Shown: one piece after another, positions 1 to 6,692 of the stretch
How the letters are laid out: every line of letters starts with the position of its first letter
How positions within the stretch are numbered: position 1 is the first letter of the stretch
Origin: Flavobacteriaceae bacterium
GTDB lineage: Bacteria > Bacteroidota > Bacteroidia > Flavobacteriales > Flavobacteriaceae
Reading direction: 5' to 3'
Length of the DNA: 6,727 nucleotides
Assembly: GCA_030633225.1 (NCBI GenBank)
Contig: DAOVTF010000115.1
Coordinates: 1 to 6,727 of the forward strand
The notes under the pieces: generated by a model
The model's input: only the letters and a program-made list of their open reading frames with translations
Told to the model about the DNA's origin: nothing
Database searches by the model: none
Made by a program: the position numbers and the translations under genes

Positions 1-2
1 TA

Positions 3-377
3 ATAGAGTTAGATGATAAAAAATTATTAAAACAAAATAAGGTTAAAAGGTATTATGTTGAATTGACAGATATTGTAAGATCTTTTATAGAAAGAGAAAT
101 GAATATTCCAGCTTTAGAATCAACTACTGATGAGCTGCTTGAAACCATAACGGATTTTAATAATAGTAGTAGTTTAAATATTCCGAAAGAAACTTTATTA
201 AAATTACAAAGATTATTGCAAGAAGCAGATTTGGTTAAGTTTGCCAAATCAAAACCATTACTAAATGAGATAGAATTGCATAGAAATGATGCTGAAACTA
301 TTATAGATAATTTACATCCTGATTCCGATTTAGATCAAGAGGAAGAAATTGATAAAGAAAAAGAAGATGGGAAATAA
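3..377 (+). CDS. C-terminal part of the uncharacterised Bat-operon protein preceding BatA (5' end outside window)
   Basis: The reading frame is open from the left edge and ends at TAA 375-377, leaving 124 visible residues. It is therefore a truncated gene, not a short one starting at the TTG at 63: the codons before that TTG are in frame and read as protein (IELDDKKLLK...). The visible part is a helical, probably cytosolic tail with YYVEL near its start, a central ESTTDELLETI stretch, a later LLQEADLVKFA motif, and a very acidic Asp/Glu/Lys end. This tail matches the protein that in Bacteroidota lies between the DUF58 gene and batA; it recalls DUF4381-type proteins of other phyla. The same helical pattern recurs at the end of BatD in this window (residues about 504-582). 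Its last 11 bp overlap the start of batA, which suggests translational coupling. Function is unknown; membership of the Bat operon is clear from position and sequence, the exact family name less so. Confidence 0.85.
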   Translation: MELDDKKLLKQNKVKRYYVELTDIVRSFIEREMNIPALESTTDELLETITDFNNSSSLNIPKETLLKLQRLLQEADLVKFAKSKPLLNEIELHRNDAETIIDNLHPDSDLDQEEEIDKEKEDGK

Positions 378-1365
378 TTTAGAATTTACAAATCCCGGGT
401 TTTTGTGGTTGCTTTTATTGATTCCAATACTAGCAACATGGTATTATTTTGTTCATAAAAAAGATAGTGCAACTTTAAAAATGGCAAGTACCAAAGGTTT
501 TATGCAACAAAGTTTGTTGGCAAAATTAAAGCCACTACTTTATCTTTTACGTTTATTGGCAATATCATCATTAATTATTGCCTTGGATAGACCTAGAAAT
601 GTTGAAGTAAGTAAGAAAACAAAAACTACTAGAGGTATAGACATTGTTATGGCTATTGATGTTTCAGCAAGTATGTTAGCAAGAGATCTAAAACCAAATC
701 GTTTAGAAGCGCTTAAAACTGTTGCCACAAAGTTTGTAAGTAAACGCCCGAATGATCGTATTGGAATTGTAGTTTATGCAGGCGAAAGTTTTACTCAAAC
801 ACCAATTACCAGTGATAAAACCATTGTAAAAAACACGATTAGAAAAATTAAATGGGGTCAAATTAATGATGGTACTGCCATTGGAATGGGATTGGGCTCT
901 GCAGTGAACAGATTAAAAGATAGTAAGGCAAAAAGTAAGGTAATTATTTTACTTACCGATGGTGTAAATAATACAGGGTTTGTTGATCCAAAAACTGCAA
1001 CAGAATTAGCTAAAGGGTTAAATATTAAGGTATATACTATTGGGTTAGGAACAAACGGTACTGCTTTATTTCCGGTTGCAAAAGATTTGAATGGAAAACT
1101 AATTTTTAGAAATGCTCCTGTAGAAATTGACGAAAAACTGTTGCGATTTATTGCCAATGAAACAGGTGGTAAGTATTTTAGAGCAACTGATAATAAAAAA
1201 TTAGAATCTATTTATGACGAAATTAATAAGTTAGAAAAAACAAAAATAGAAGAGTTTAAATATTATAATTATCAAGAAAAATATAGACCATTAATATTAT
1301 TAGCAGGATTTTTAATATTGATTGAAATGATATTAAGATTTACTGTTTATAGAAGTTTTATATAA
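367..1365 (+). CDS. batA: BatA, membrane-anchored VWA-domain protein
   Basis: This 332-residue protein has two N-terminal membrane helices (about 11-30 and 56-73), a von Willebrand A domain (about 90-285) and a C-terminal helix (about 308-326). The metal-ion-dependent adhesion site is complete: D98-x-S100-x-S102 in IDVSASM, T170 in NDGTAIG and D198 in LLTDGVNN, so it should bind Mg2+ and a partner's acidic group. The Lys-rich loop between the first two helices suggests it is cytosolic, which places the VWA domain in the periplasm (inference). I chose ATG 367 because MGNNLEFTNPGFLW is a typical short N-terminus; a TTG at 349 would add only IKKKK-type residues. The start lies inside the preceding gene (11-bp overlap) with no clear Shine-Dalgarno sequence, so coupling is likely. 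BatA is one of two VWA proteins of the Bat complex, linked in the family to MoxR ATPases and originally to aerotolerance, a role that is disputed. Confidence 0.95.
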   Translation: MGNNLEFTNPGFLWLLLLIPILATWYYFVHKKDSATLKMASTKGFMQQSLLAKLKPLLYLLRLLAISSLIIALDRPRNVEVSKKTKTTRGIDIVMAIDVSASMLARDLKPNRLEALKTVATKFVSKRPNDRIGIVVYAGESFTQTPITSDKTIVKNTIRKIKWGQINDGTAIGMGLGSAVNRLKDSKAKSKVIILLTDGVNNTGFVDPKTATELAKGLNIKVYTIGLGTNGTALFPVAKDLNGKLIFRNAPVEIDEKLLRFIANETGGKYFRATDNKKLESIYDEINKLEKTKIEEFKYYNYQEKYRPLILLAGFLILIEMILRFTVYRSFI

Positions 1366-1413
1366 TTGTTGATAGGTTTAATAGAGAAATCGTATAAAAA
1401 AGTATTAAATTAT

Positions 1414-1440
1414 TTCCCCTTTTAGGGAATTAAAAAGGAC
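1414..1440 (+). repeat. Short palindromic element in the batA-batB gap
   Basis: TTCCC (1414-1418) and GGGAA (1425-1429) form a perfect 5-bp stem around the loop CTTTTA, followed by ATTA and AAAAAGGAC just before the batB start. A similar arrangement (TTCCC, palindrome, run of G, GATTATAGGG) lies on the - strand at the right end of the window, also before a start codon. These GC-richer islands in AT-rich spacers resemble the small dispersed palindromes common in flavobacterial intergenic regions. The surrounding 77-bp gap (1366-1442) shows nothing else convincing. The stem is not followed by a T tract, so it is a poor intrinsic terminator. Confidence 0.45.
1435..1439 (+). promoter_or_regulatory. 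Possible Shine-Dalgarno sequence of batB
   Basis: AAGGA lies three bases before ATG 1443. It is the best Shine-Dalgarno-like match in front of any Bat gene here, but the spacing is shorter than usual, and Bacteroidota often do without one. It overlaps the right side of the palindromic element, so folding of that element could affect access to the start. Confidence 0.35.
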
Positions 1441-1442
1441 TT

Positions 1443-2489
1443 ATGTACCAAATAGAAGAACCAAAATATTTTTATTTATTTATTTTCATTGCAGTCTTAA
1501 TTGTGATGTATTTAGCGGTTGCTATTTGGAAACGTAAAAAGCAACGCGAATTTGCTGATCTAGCCTTATTGAATAAATTAAGTCCAGAAAAGTCAAAATT
1601 CAAACCTGTTTTGAAAATAATTATGTTAGCCCTAGGGTTATCATTTCTAATATTAGCTTTGGTTAATCCCAAAATGGGAACAAAATTAAAAACCATTAAG
1701 CGGCAAGGAGTTGATATTGTATTTGCATTAGATGTTTCTAAAAGTATGTTAGCAGAAGATATTGCTCCTAACAGATTAGAAAAGTCAAAACAAATTATCT
1801 CTAAAATAGTTGATAAACTAGGTAGTGATCGTGTTGGAATAATAATTTATGCGGGTAATGCCTACCCTTTGTTACCAATTACAACTGATCATGCTGCGGC
1901 TAAAATGTTTTTACAAAATGCTAGTCCTGATATGGTTTCTTCACAGGGAACTGCAATAAATGAAGCTCTAAAATTAGCCAAAACTTTCTTTGATGATGAT
2001 ACACAAACCAATCGGTTTTTATTTATCATTTCAGATGGAGAGGATCATGAAAAAAATTCAAATAAAATTGCTAAAGAAATATTGAATGAAGGAATTCAAA
2101 CTTTTACTATTGGTGTTGGAACAAATAAGGGAGCTCCAATTCCTATAAAAAGAAATGGCAAGTTTATTGGTTATAAAAAAGATAATAAAGATGAAGTTGT
2201 TATTACAAAATTAAATGTTGAAACCTTAAAAGAAATTGCTAATAGCGGAAAAGGAAAATACATTTATGGCAATAAAACCTCAAAAACAATTGAGTTTATT
2301 GAAGAGTTATTGCTAAGAGCTGATAAGAAAGAGTTTGAAACCAAACAGTTTTCTGATTACAAAGACCAGTTTCAATGGTTCATTGGGTTAGGATTATTGT
2401 TTTTGGTTTTAGATATATTTTTATTGAATAAAAAAACAAAATGGGTTCAAAAAATGAATTTATTTAATGAATCTAAAAAAGATGTATAA
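1443..2489 (+). CDS. batB: BatB, membrane-anchored VWA-domain protein
   Basis: This 348-residue paralogue of BatA has the same plan: membrane helices at about 10-28 and 56-74, a VWA domain (about 88-290), and a C-terminal helix at about 311-328 followed by a short Lys-rich end. The MIDAS residues are all present: D97-x-S99-x-S101 in LDVSKSM, T170 in SQGTAIN and D198 in IISDGED. Like BatA it probably displays its VWA domain in the periplasm (inference from the positive loop at 29-55). It differs from BatA by a longer insertion after the VGTNKGAPIPI stretch (about 225-255). ATG 1443 is the natural start, with a weak AAGGA before it. The 77-bp gap from batA is the longest in the cluster and the only place where a separate leader element is evident. 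The 3' end overlaps batC. The family role is as a likely partner of BatA in the Bat envelope complex; its ligand is unknown. Confidence 0.95.
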   Translation: MYQIEEPKYFYLFIFIAVLIVMYLAVAIWKRKKQREFADLALLNKLSPEKSKFKPVLKIIMLALGLSFLILALVNPKMGTKLKTIKRQGVDIVFALDVSKSMLAEDIAPNRLEKSKQIISKIVDKLGSDRVGIIIYAGNAYPLLPITTDHAAAKMFLQNASPDMVSSQGTAINEALKLAKTFFDDDTQTNRFLFIISDGEDHEKNSNKIAKEILNEGIQTFTIGVGTNKGAPIPIKRNGKFIGYKKDNKDEVVITKLNVETLKEIANSGKGKYIYGNKTSKTIEFIEELLLRADKKEFETKQFSDYKDQFQWFIGLGLLFLVLDIFLLNKKTKWVQKMNLFNESKKDV

Positions 2490-3291
2490 TTTGAAGCGCT
2501 TTATATATATTATTATTTTGTTTCCACTTGGAATTTTTTCTCAGGAAAAGGAAAAACCGGTTGAAGTAAAATTGGCTGAAAAACAGATCTTAAGAAAAGG
2601 GAATGATTTATATAAAGAAAAGCGATTTGTTGATGCCGAAGTAAAGTATAAAAAAGCATTAAAGCAAAATCCGAATTATGAAAATGCCGCATATAATTTA
2701 GGTAATGCCGTTTATAAACAAAATAGATTTAAAGAAGCATTACCACAATATGAGTTGGTGGTAAAATCGAGTAAAGACAGTGATACTAAAATGCAAGTAT
2801 TTCATAATATCGCAAATGTAAATATGAAAGAAAAGAAATATGATCAAGCAGTTGCGGCATATAAAAATTCTCTTCGTTTAAACCCGAGTGATGAAGAAAC
2901 AAGATATAACTTGGCTTTGGCTAAAAAACTGTTAAAAGATCAGCAACAGCAGAATAAAGACGACAAAAATAAAGATAAGGATAAAAACAAAGACGAGAAC
3001 AAAGATAAAAACGAGCAAAATAAGGATAATAAAAAAGATCAGGGAGACGATAAAGAAAAGGACAAAGACAAGAAAGAAGGAGATGATAATAAGGATAAAC
3101 AAGATAAGGATAAAGGAGGTAATAATGAACAAAAAGAAAAGCCTCAGCCTAAACCACAGCCAAATAAATTAAGTCAGCAACAAATTCAGCAACTTTTAGA
3201 TGCAATGAATAATGAAGAAAATAAAACACAGAAAAAAGTAAATGCTAAAAAAGCTCGTGGTAAAAAAACTAAAAATGAAAAAGATTGGTAA
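2467..3291 (+). CDS. batC: BatC, exported TPR protein with charged linker
   Basis: A signal peptide (hydrophobic RFIYIIILFPLGIFS, residues about 11-25, cut near SQ|EKE) is followed by about three tetratricopeptide repeats (about 40-73, 74-107 and 112-155). These show the usual A/G/Y/P pattern, for example AAYNLGNAVYKQNRFKEAL and SLRLNPSDEETRYNLALA. Next comes an extremely Lys/Asp/Asn-rich linker (about 157-223), a Pro/Lys stretch (PKPQPKPQP-like, about 225-233) and a C-terminal tail with LSQQQIQQLLDAMNNEE and a final KTKNEKDW, which is conserved in BatC proteins. The start at 2467 gives a 23-bp overlap with batB. ATG 2482, giving MYNLKRF and an 8-bp overlap, is equally plausible and leaves a cleaner signal peptide. 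The protein probably acts as a periplasmic scaffold beside BatA/BatB and BatE; that is inference from TPR content and operon context. Confidence 0.92.
   Translation: MNLKKMYNLKRFIYIIILFPLGIFSQEKEKPVEVKLAEKQILRKGNDLYKEKRFVDAEVKYKKALKQNPNYENAAYNLGNAVYKQNRFKEALPQYELVVKSSKDSDTKMQVFHNIANVNMKEKKYDQAVAAYKNSLRLNPSDEETRYNLALAKKLLKDQQQQNKDDKNKDKDKNKDENKDKNEQNKDNKKDQGDDKEKDKDKKEGDDNKDKQDKDKGGNNEQKEKPQPKPQPNKLSQQQIQQLLDAMNNEENKTQKKVNAKKARGKKTKNEKDW
2935..3135 (+). repeat. Low-complexity Lys/Asp/Asn coding tract inside batC
   Basis: About 200 bp made almost only of AAA, AAG, GAT, GAC, GAA, AAT and AAC codons encode short KDK, NKD and DKDK units. The + strand is nearly pure purine here. Both synonymous codons are mixed, so it is not a recent exact tandem array, but the imperfect units make it a likely site of length variation between strains. 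The open frame on the opposite strand is a by-product of this composition. Confidence 0.8.
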
Positions 3292-3340
3292 GAATTGATT
3301 TATAGATGTTTTTTATTCAAATAGCGATGGAATTTTAACA

Positions 3341-5104
3341 ATGATAAAGAGGTATTATTACATATTATTTTTAATATTTACTGTACAGGGCATATTTGCT
3401 CAAGTTACTTTTAAATCTGCTGTGAGTAAAACTGAACTTGGTTTGAATGAACGTTTGCGAATTCAATTTTCAATAAATAAGCAAGGAGCCGATGATTTTA
3501 CTCCTCCAAATTTTAATAATTTTAAGGTACTAGCAGGTCCGAGTCAATCTACTAGTTTTTCATCTGTTAACGGTAAAACCTCATATAAATTAGTTTATAC
3601 TTATATTATTCAGCCAACTGTAAAGGGAACTTTTACAATACCTTCTGCAAGTATTACTTATGATGGTGAAATTATTAAAACAAATACGGTTAGGATAAAA
3701 GTCTTATCAGCGGTTGATATTCCAAAAGACCCAAATGATCCAAGATATGTAGCATCTGAAAACATTCATTTAGTTGCTGAAGTTTCAAACACCAATCCTT
3801 ATGTTGGTGAAAGTATTTCGGTTGTTTATAAATTATTTGTCAATATTAGTGAAGTAAATGTTCAAAATACTCGCGAAGTTTCGTCTCCATCTTTTGGTGG
3901 TTTTTGGAATCAAAGTATTGATGTAAAAAAATGGGTTCCAATAAATGGCACTTATAAGGGTAAGCCACATAGATATGTAATTGTTAGAAAAACAGTTTTA
4001 ATTCCGCATAAATCTGGTAAATTAATAATTGACCCAATGGAAATGGAAATTACTGCGGGAATACCAATGGGTAGAAGAGATTTTTTTGGAAATATGTTAA
4101 TGGATGATGTAAACTTTACTACAACTTCCGGTAAAAAAATAATTCAAGTAAAACCACTTCCTTTAGAAAATAAACCATTTGATTTTAATGGTGCCGTTGG
4201 AGATTATGAATTTAATGTAACAGCAAGTAAAACAAATTTGAATGCTAATGAATCTGCACAAATTAAAGTAGAAGTAAGCGGTGTTGGAAATTTAAAACTA
4301 ATAAAATTACCAGAAATTGAAACTCCAAAAGGTTTAGAAACATATGAACCAGAACATAAAGAAAAAATTAATACAAACTTGGGTGGTTTAAAGGGAAGAG
4401 TTTATAATCAATATGCTGTTGTTCCTCAATTTAGAGGTAAATTTAAAATTCCTGGTGTAACTTTTTCTTATTTTAACCCAAAAGAAGAAAAATACCATAC
4501 CATTCAAACGGATGCTATAATTTTAAATGCATTACAAGGGAAATTACCAAATGAAGAAAATATTAATACTGAATTTAAAAAATCTGTTATTGGTAATGAA
4601 AACAATATAAGATATATACATTCAAAAACAGGTTTTATTTCAAAAGGAGACAAAGAAAATTTCTATGGTTCAAACTTATACTACTTGTTATTGGTTTTAC
4701 CTTTATTGTCTATTCCTTTAGGAATTTATATTGGGAAAAAGAAAAAACAAAGAGATGGAGATATTATTGGAAATAAACGAAGAAAGGCTGATAAGTTAGC
4801 TCGTAAATATTTATCTCAAGCGAAAAAACAATTGGGTAAAAAAGAAGCTTTTTATATTGCTCTTGAAAAAGCATTACATAATTATTTAAAAGCAAAATTG
4901 CAGGTTGAAACATCAGATATTAGTAAGGAGAAAATAGCTGAAATTTTACTTCAAAGAAAAGTTGATGAACAAACTATTAATGAGTTTAAAATGGTTTTAG
5001 ATAATTGTGATTATGCAAGATATGCTCCATCTACAGAAGTAATGATGAAACAAGATTATGAAAAGGCAAAAGTAGTAATTGCTAAAATTGATAAACAGCT
5101 TTAA
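3341..5104 (+). CDS. batD: BatD, exported membrane protein with large periplasmic region
   Basis: This 587-residue protein begins with a signal peptide (YYYILFLIFTVQGIFA, probably cut before Q21 or V22). It has a long, beta-rich periplasmic region (about 22-440), consistent with several immunoglobulin-like modules, for example VTFKSAVSKTELGLNERL and FNVTASKTNLNANESAQIKV, which look like repeats of one fold. A single membrane helix (about 445-464, NLYYLLLVLPLLSIPLGIYI) is followed by KKKKQR, which puts the last about 120 residues in the cytosol. That tail is helical and ends with the motif VLDNCDYARYAP. Length and plan match BatD of Bacteroidota. It follows batC after 49 bp (3292-3340), in which I see no promoter or terminator. 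The role is likely structural: linking periplasmic Bat partners to a cytosolic factor such as the MoxR ATPase is inference, not shown. Confidence 0.94.
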   Translation: MIKRYYYILFLIFTVQGIFAQVTFKSAVSKTELGLNERLRIQFSINKQGADDFTPPNFNNFKVLAGPSQSTSFSSVNGKTSYKLVYTYIIQPTVKGTFTIPSASITYDGEIIKTNTVRIKVLSAVDIPKDPNDPRYVASENIHLVAEVSNTNPYVGESISVVYKLFVNISEVNVQNTREVSSPSFGGFWNQSIDVKKWVPINGTYKGKPHRYVIVRKTVLIPHKSGKLIIDPMEMEITAGIPMGRRDFFGNMLMDDVNFTTTSGKKIIQVKPLPLENKPFDFNGAVGDYEFNVTASKTNLNANESAQIKVEVSGVGNLKLIKLPEIETPKGLETYEPEHKEKINTNLGGLKGRVYNQYAVVPQFRGKFKIPGVTFSYFNPKEEKYHTIQTDAIILNALQGKLPNEENINTEFKKSVIGNENNIRYIHSKTGFISKGDKENFYGSNLYYLLLVLPLLSIPLGIYIGKKKKQRDGDIIGNKRRKADKLARKYLSQAKKQLGKKEAFYIALEKALHNYLKAKLQVETSDISKEKIAEILLQRKVDEQTINEFKMVLDNCDYARYAPSTEVMMKQDYEKAKVVIAKIDKQL

Positions 5105-5135
5105 AAATTAAAGACAAAAGTTGAAACTTTAAAAA

Positions 5136-5888
5136 ATGAAAAAAATAGTTTTCTTATTTATATTCTTTATTTCAAGCATTGGTTATGCTCAAACTTTAGA
5201 TAGCTTGTTTGTTCAGGCAAATAAATTGTATCAACAAGAAAGTTATATAGAGGCTTTAAAATTATATCAGGAAATTGAAAATAATGATGTAGAATCTAGC
5301 GCTTTGTATTATAATATGGCTAATATTTATTACAAAACTAATCAAGTTGCTCCGTCAATCTATTATTATGAAAAGGCTTTAGTGTTAGATCCAACTAATG
5401 AAGACATTACTTTTAATTTGGAATTTGCAGAACGAATGACTTTAGATAATATTGAGGCATTACCAAAAAGTTTAGGTCAAAAATTTAGGGACAATATTAC
5501 TTTAAAATTTACTTACAACACTTGGGCAATTATTGCAGTTAGCCTAGCATTTTTATTTGCCATTTTGTTCTTGTTATACCATTTTTCATATAGTACAGGT
5601 AAAAAGCGTATATATTTTATAACCAGTATATTGACTGTTATTTTTGTTTCTTTATCTGTATTTTTTGCTTATAAAAATTACCACTTTGTAAAAAATGATA
5701 TTCAAGCTATTATTTTCGCTCCACAAACTCAGGTTAAAAGTGCACCTACTAAATCAAGCGATGTAAATTTTGAATTACACGAAGGTACTAAAGTTCAAAT
5801 TATAGAAACTTTAGACAATTGGAAAAAAATTAAAATTGTCGATGGTAAATCTGGTTGGATGAATGCTGAAGATTTGAAAGAGTTGTAG
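5136..5888 (+). CDS. batE: BatE, TPR and SH3-like membrane protein
   Basis: The 250-residue product has a signal peptide (KKIVFLFIFFISSIGYA, cut near YA|QT). Two or so TPR units follow (about 22-95, with YIEALKLYQEIE, ALYYNMANIYYKTNQ and ALVLDPTNEDITFNLEFA). There are two membrane helices (about 129-149 and 159-179) separated by a short loop with GKKR, and a C-terminal bacterial SH3-like domain (about 190-250: VKSAPTKSSDVNFELHEGTKV, then a DNWKKIKIVDGKSGW core). The positive loop between the helices should be cytosolic, so both the TPR and the SH3 domain would face the periplasm (inference). It starts 31 bp after batD with no strong Shine-Dalgarno sequence and is the last gene of the operon. 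SH3b domains often bind peptidoglycan or peptides, which would suit an envelope-anchored complex; no ligand can be named from the sequence. Confidence 0.93.
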   Translation: MKKIVFLFIFFISSIGYAQTLDSLFVQANKLYQQESYIEALKLYQEIENNDVESSALYYNMANIYYKTNQVAPSIYYYEKALVLDPTNEDITFNLEFAERMTLDNIEALPKSLGQKFRDNITLKFTYNTWAIIAVSLAFLFAILFLLYHFSYSTGKKRIYFITSILTVIFVSLSVFFAYKNYHFVKNDIQAIIFAPQTQVKSAPTKSSDVNFELHEGTKVQIIETLDNWKKIKIVDGKSGWMNAEDLKEL

Positions 5889-5892
5889 AATT

Positions 5893-5931
5893 TTTGTATT
5901 AGTCAAACCTTTTTTTATTACTTAATACAAA
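5893..5931. other. Inverted repeat between the convergent batE and methyltransferase genes
   Basis: TTTGTATTA (5893-5901) and TAATACAAA (5923-5931) are a perfect 9-bp inverted repeat separated by 21 bases. The right arm runs into the last codons of the - strand gene. Between the arms is a run of seven T (5910-5916), which would be seven A on the other strand. This could help end transcription of the two converging genes, but the stem is AT-only, the loop is long and no T tract follows the second arm on either strand, so it is not a standard intrinsic terminator. Confidence 0.3.
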
Positions 5932-6679
5932 CAGGTAAAATCTCACCTTTTGTTAATCTATATTTATCAACCAATTCATCAGAAATAGTTTTTGAATAAT
6001 CAACTTCTTCAACTTTAAATCCAACTTTTCGTAATCGATCAAAGTAATCTTTTCCATAAACTCTTACATGGTCGTATTGCCCAAAATGCTTTTTGCGTTC
6101 TTCTTCAGAGGTGATACTAAAATCTTCGTAGGTTTTTTCTAAACTTAAATCTTGAGGTATTTGAAAAACCCCCATTCCACCAGGTTTTAAAACACGATAA
6201 AGTTCACTCATTGCTTTACTATCATCTTCAATATGTTCTAAAACATGGTTACATAAAACGATATCAAAACTATTATTACCAAAAGGGAGATCTAAAATAT
6301 CGGCTTTTACATCAACTATTGGCGAATATAAATCTGCAGTAGTATAGTCCAAATTTTTCATCTTTTTAAAAATGGGTAAAAAGCATTGCTCGGGAGCCAT
6401 GTGGAGTACTTTTTTTGGTGCAGTAAAAAAATCGGTTTCATTTTTTAAATACAACCATAATAAACGATGGCGCTCTAAAGATAAGGTGCTTGGAGATAGA
6501 ACATTTGGTCTTTGTTCTCCATATCCATAAGGTAAAAATTTACGAAAACTTTTACCATCAATAGGGTCCGTATACTTATCTCCTTTAAGCCAAGTTTCTA
6601 AAACGGGTCTGACTAGATAACTTAATTTTATTAAGTAAGGGCGGGGAATAGTGTTGAGAATGAGTTTAAAAAATTTCAT
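5918..6679 (-). CDS. Class I SAM-dependent methyltransferase
   Basis: The 253-residue product has a Rossmann methyltransferase core. VLHMAPEQCF (about 91-100) stands in for the glycine-rich motif I, DYTTADLYSP (111-120) follows as the next strand and acidic loop, then KADILDLPFGNNSFDIVLCNHVLEHI (about 125-150) covers motifs II to IV, and ELYRVLKPGGMGVFQIP (about 159-175) the late motif. A later HFGQYDHVRVYGKDYF (about 198-213) is typical of one subgroup often found near glycosyltransferase or envelope genes. The N-terminus (about 35-75: DPIDGKSFRKFLPYG, then SPSTLSLERHRLLWLYL) resembles a CPxC/CPxC zinc ribbon in relatives, but the cysteines are absent. No membrane segment is evident. ATG at 6679-6677 gives the natural N-terminus MKFFKLILN. 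It converges on batE and is not part of that operon. The methylated substrate is unknown. Confidence 0.9.
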   Translation of the reverse strand: MKFFKLILNTIPRPYLIKLSYLVRPVLETWLKGDKYTDPIDGKSFRKFLPYGYGEQRPNVLSPSTLSLERHRLLWLYLKNETDFFTAPKKVLHMAPEQCFLPIFKKMKNLDYTTADLYSPIVDVKADILDLPFGNNSFDIVLCNHVLEHIEDDSKAMSELYRVLKPGGMGVFQIPQDLSLEKTYEDFSITSEEERKKHFGQYDHVRVYGKDYFDRLRKVGFKVEEVDYSKTISDELVDKYRLTKGEILPVCIK

Positions 6680-6692
6680 TTTTAAGAAAGAG

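Noticed and set aside
53..247. - strand open frame opposite the upstream partial gene
   Set aside because: Low-complexity Ser/Leu content mirrors the coding strand; no start signal or domain.
349..366. TTG 349 as the batA start
   Set aside because: It adds only a Lys-rich stub; ATG 367 gives the usual short N-terminus before the first membrane helix.
63..377. Complete 104-residue gene starting at TTG 63
   Set aside because: The frame stays open to the left edge and the residues before the TTG fit the same protein, so it is the end of a longer gene.
540..1157. Two - strand open frames inside batA
   Set aside because: They lie opposite the well-conserved VWA coding sequence and have no recognisable domain or start signal.
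1472..1696. - strand open frame opposite batB
   Set aside because: Shadow of the batB N-terminal membrane region; no independent support.
2932..3132. Open frame on the - strand encoding a Phe/Ile/Leu-rich 'membrane' peptide
   Set aside because: It is the complement of the Lys/Asp low-complexity tract of batC; purine-rich codons read backward give Phe, Leu, Ile and Val.
3292..3340. Promoter for batD in the 49-bp gap after batC
   Set aside because: No TAnnTTTG box with a TTG box at suitable distance; the gap looks like an ordinary operon spacer.
5105..5135. Small hairpin (AAAGT, TGAA, ACTTT) in the batD-batE gap as a terminator
   Set aside because: Five AT-rich base pairs without a following T tract; too weak, and batE belongs to the same operon.
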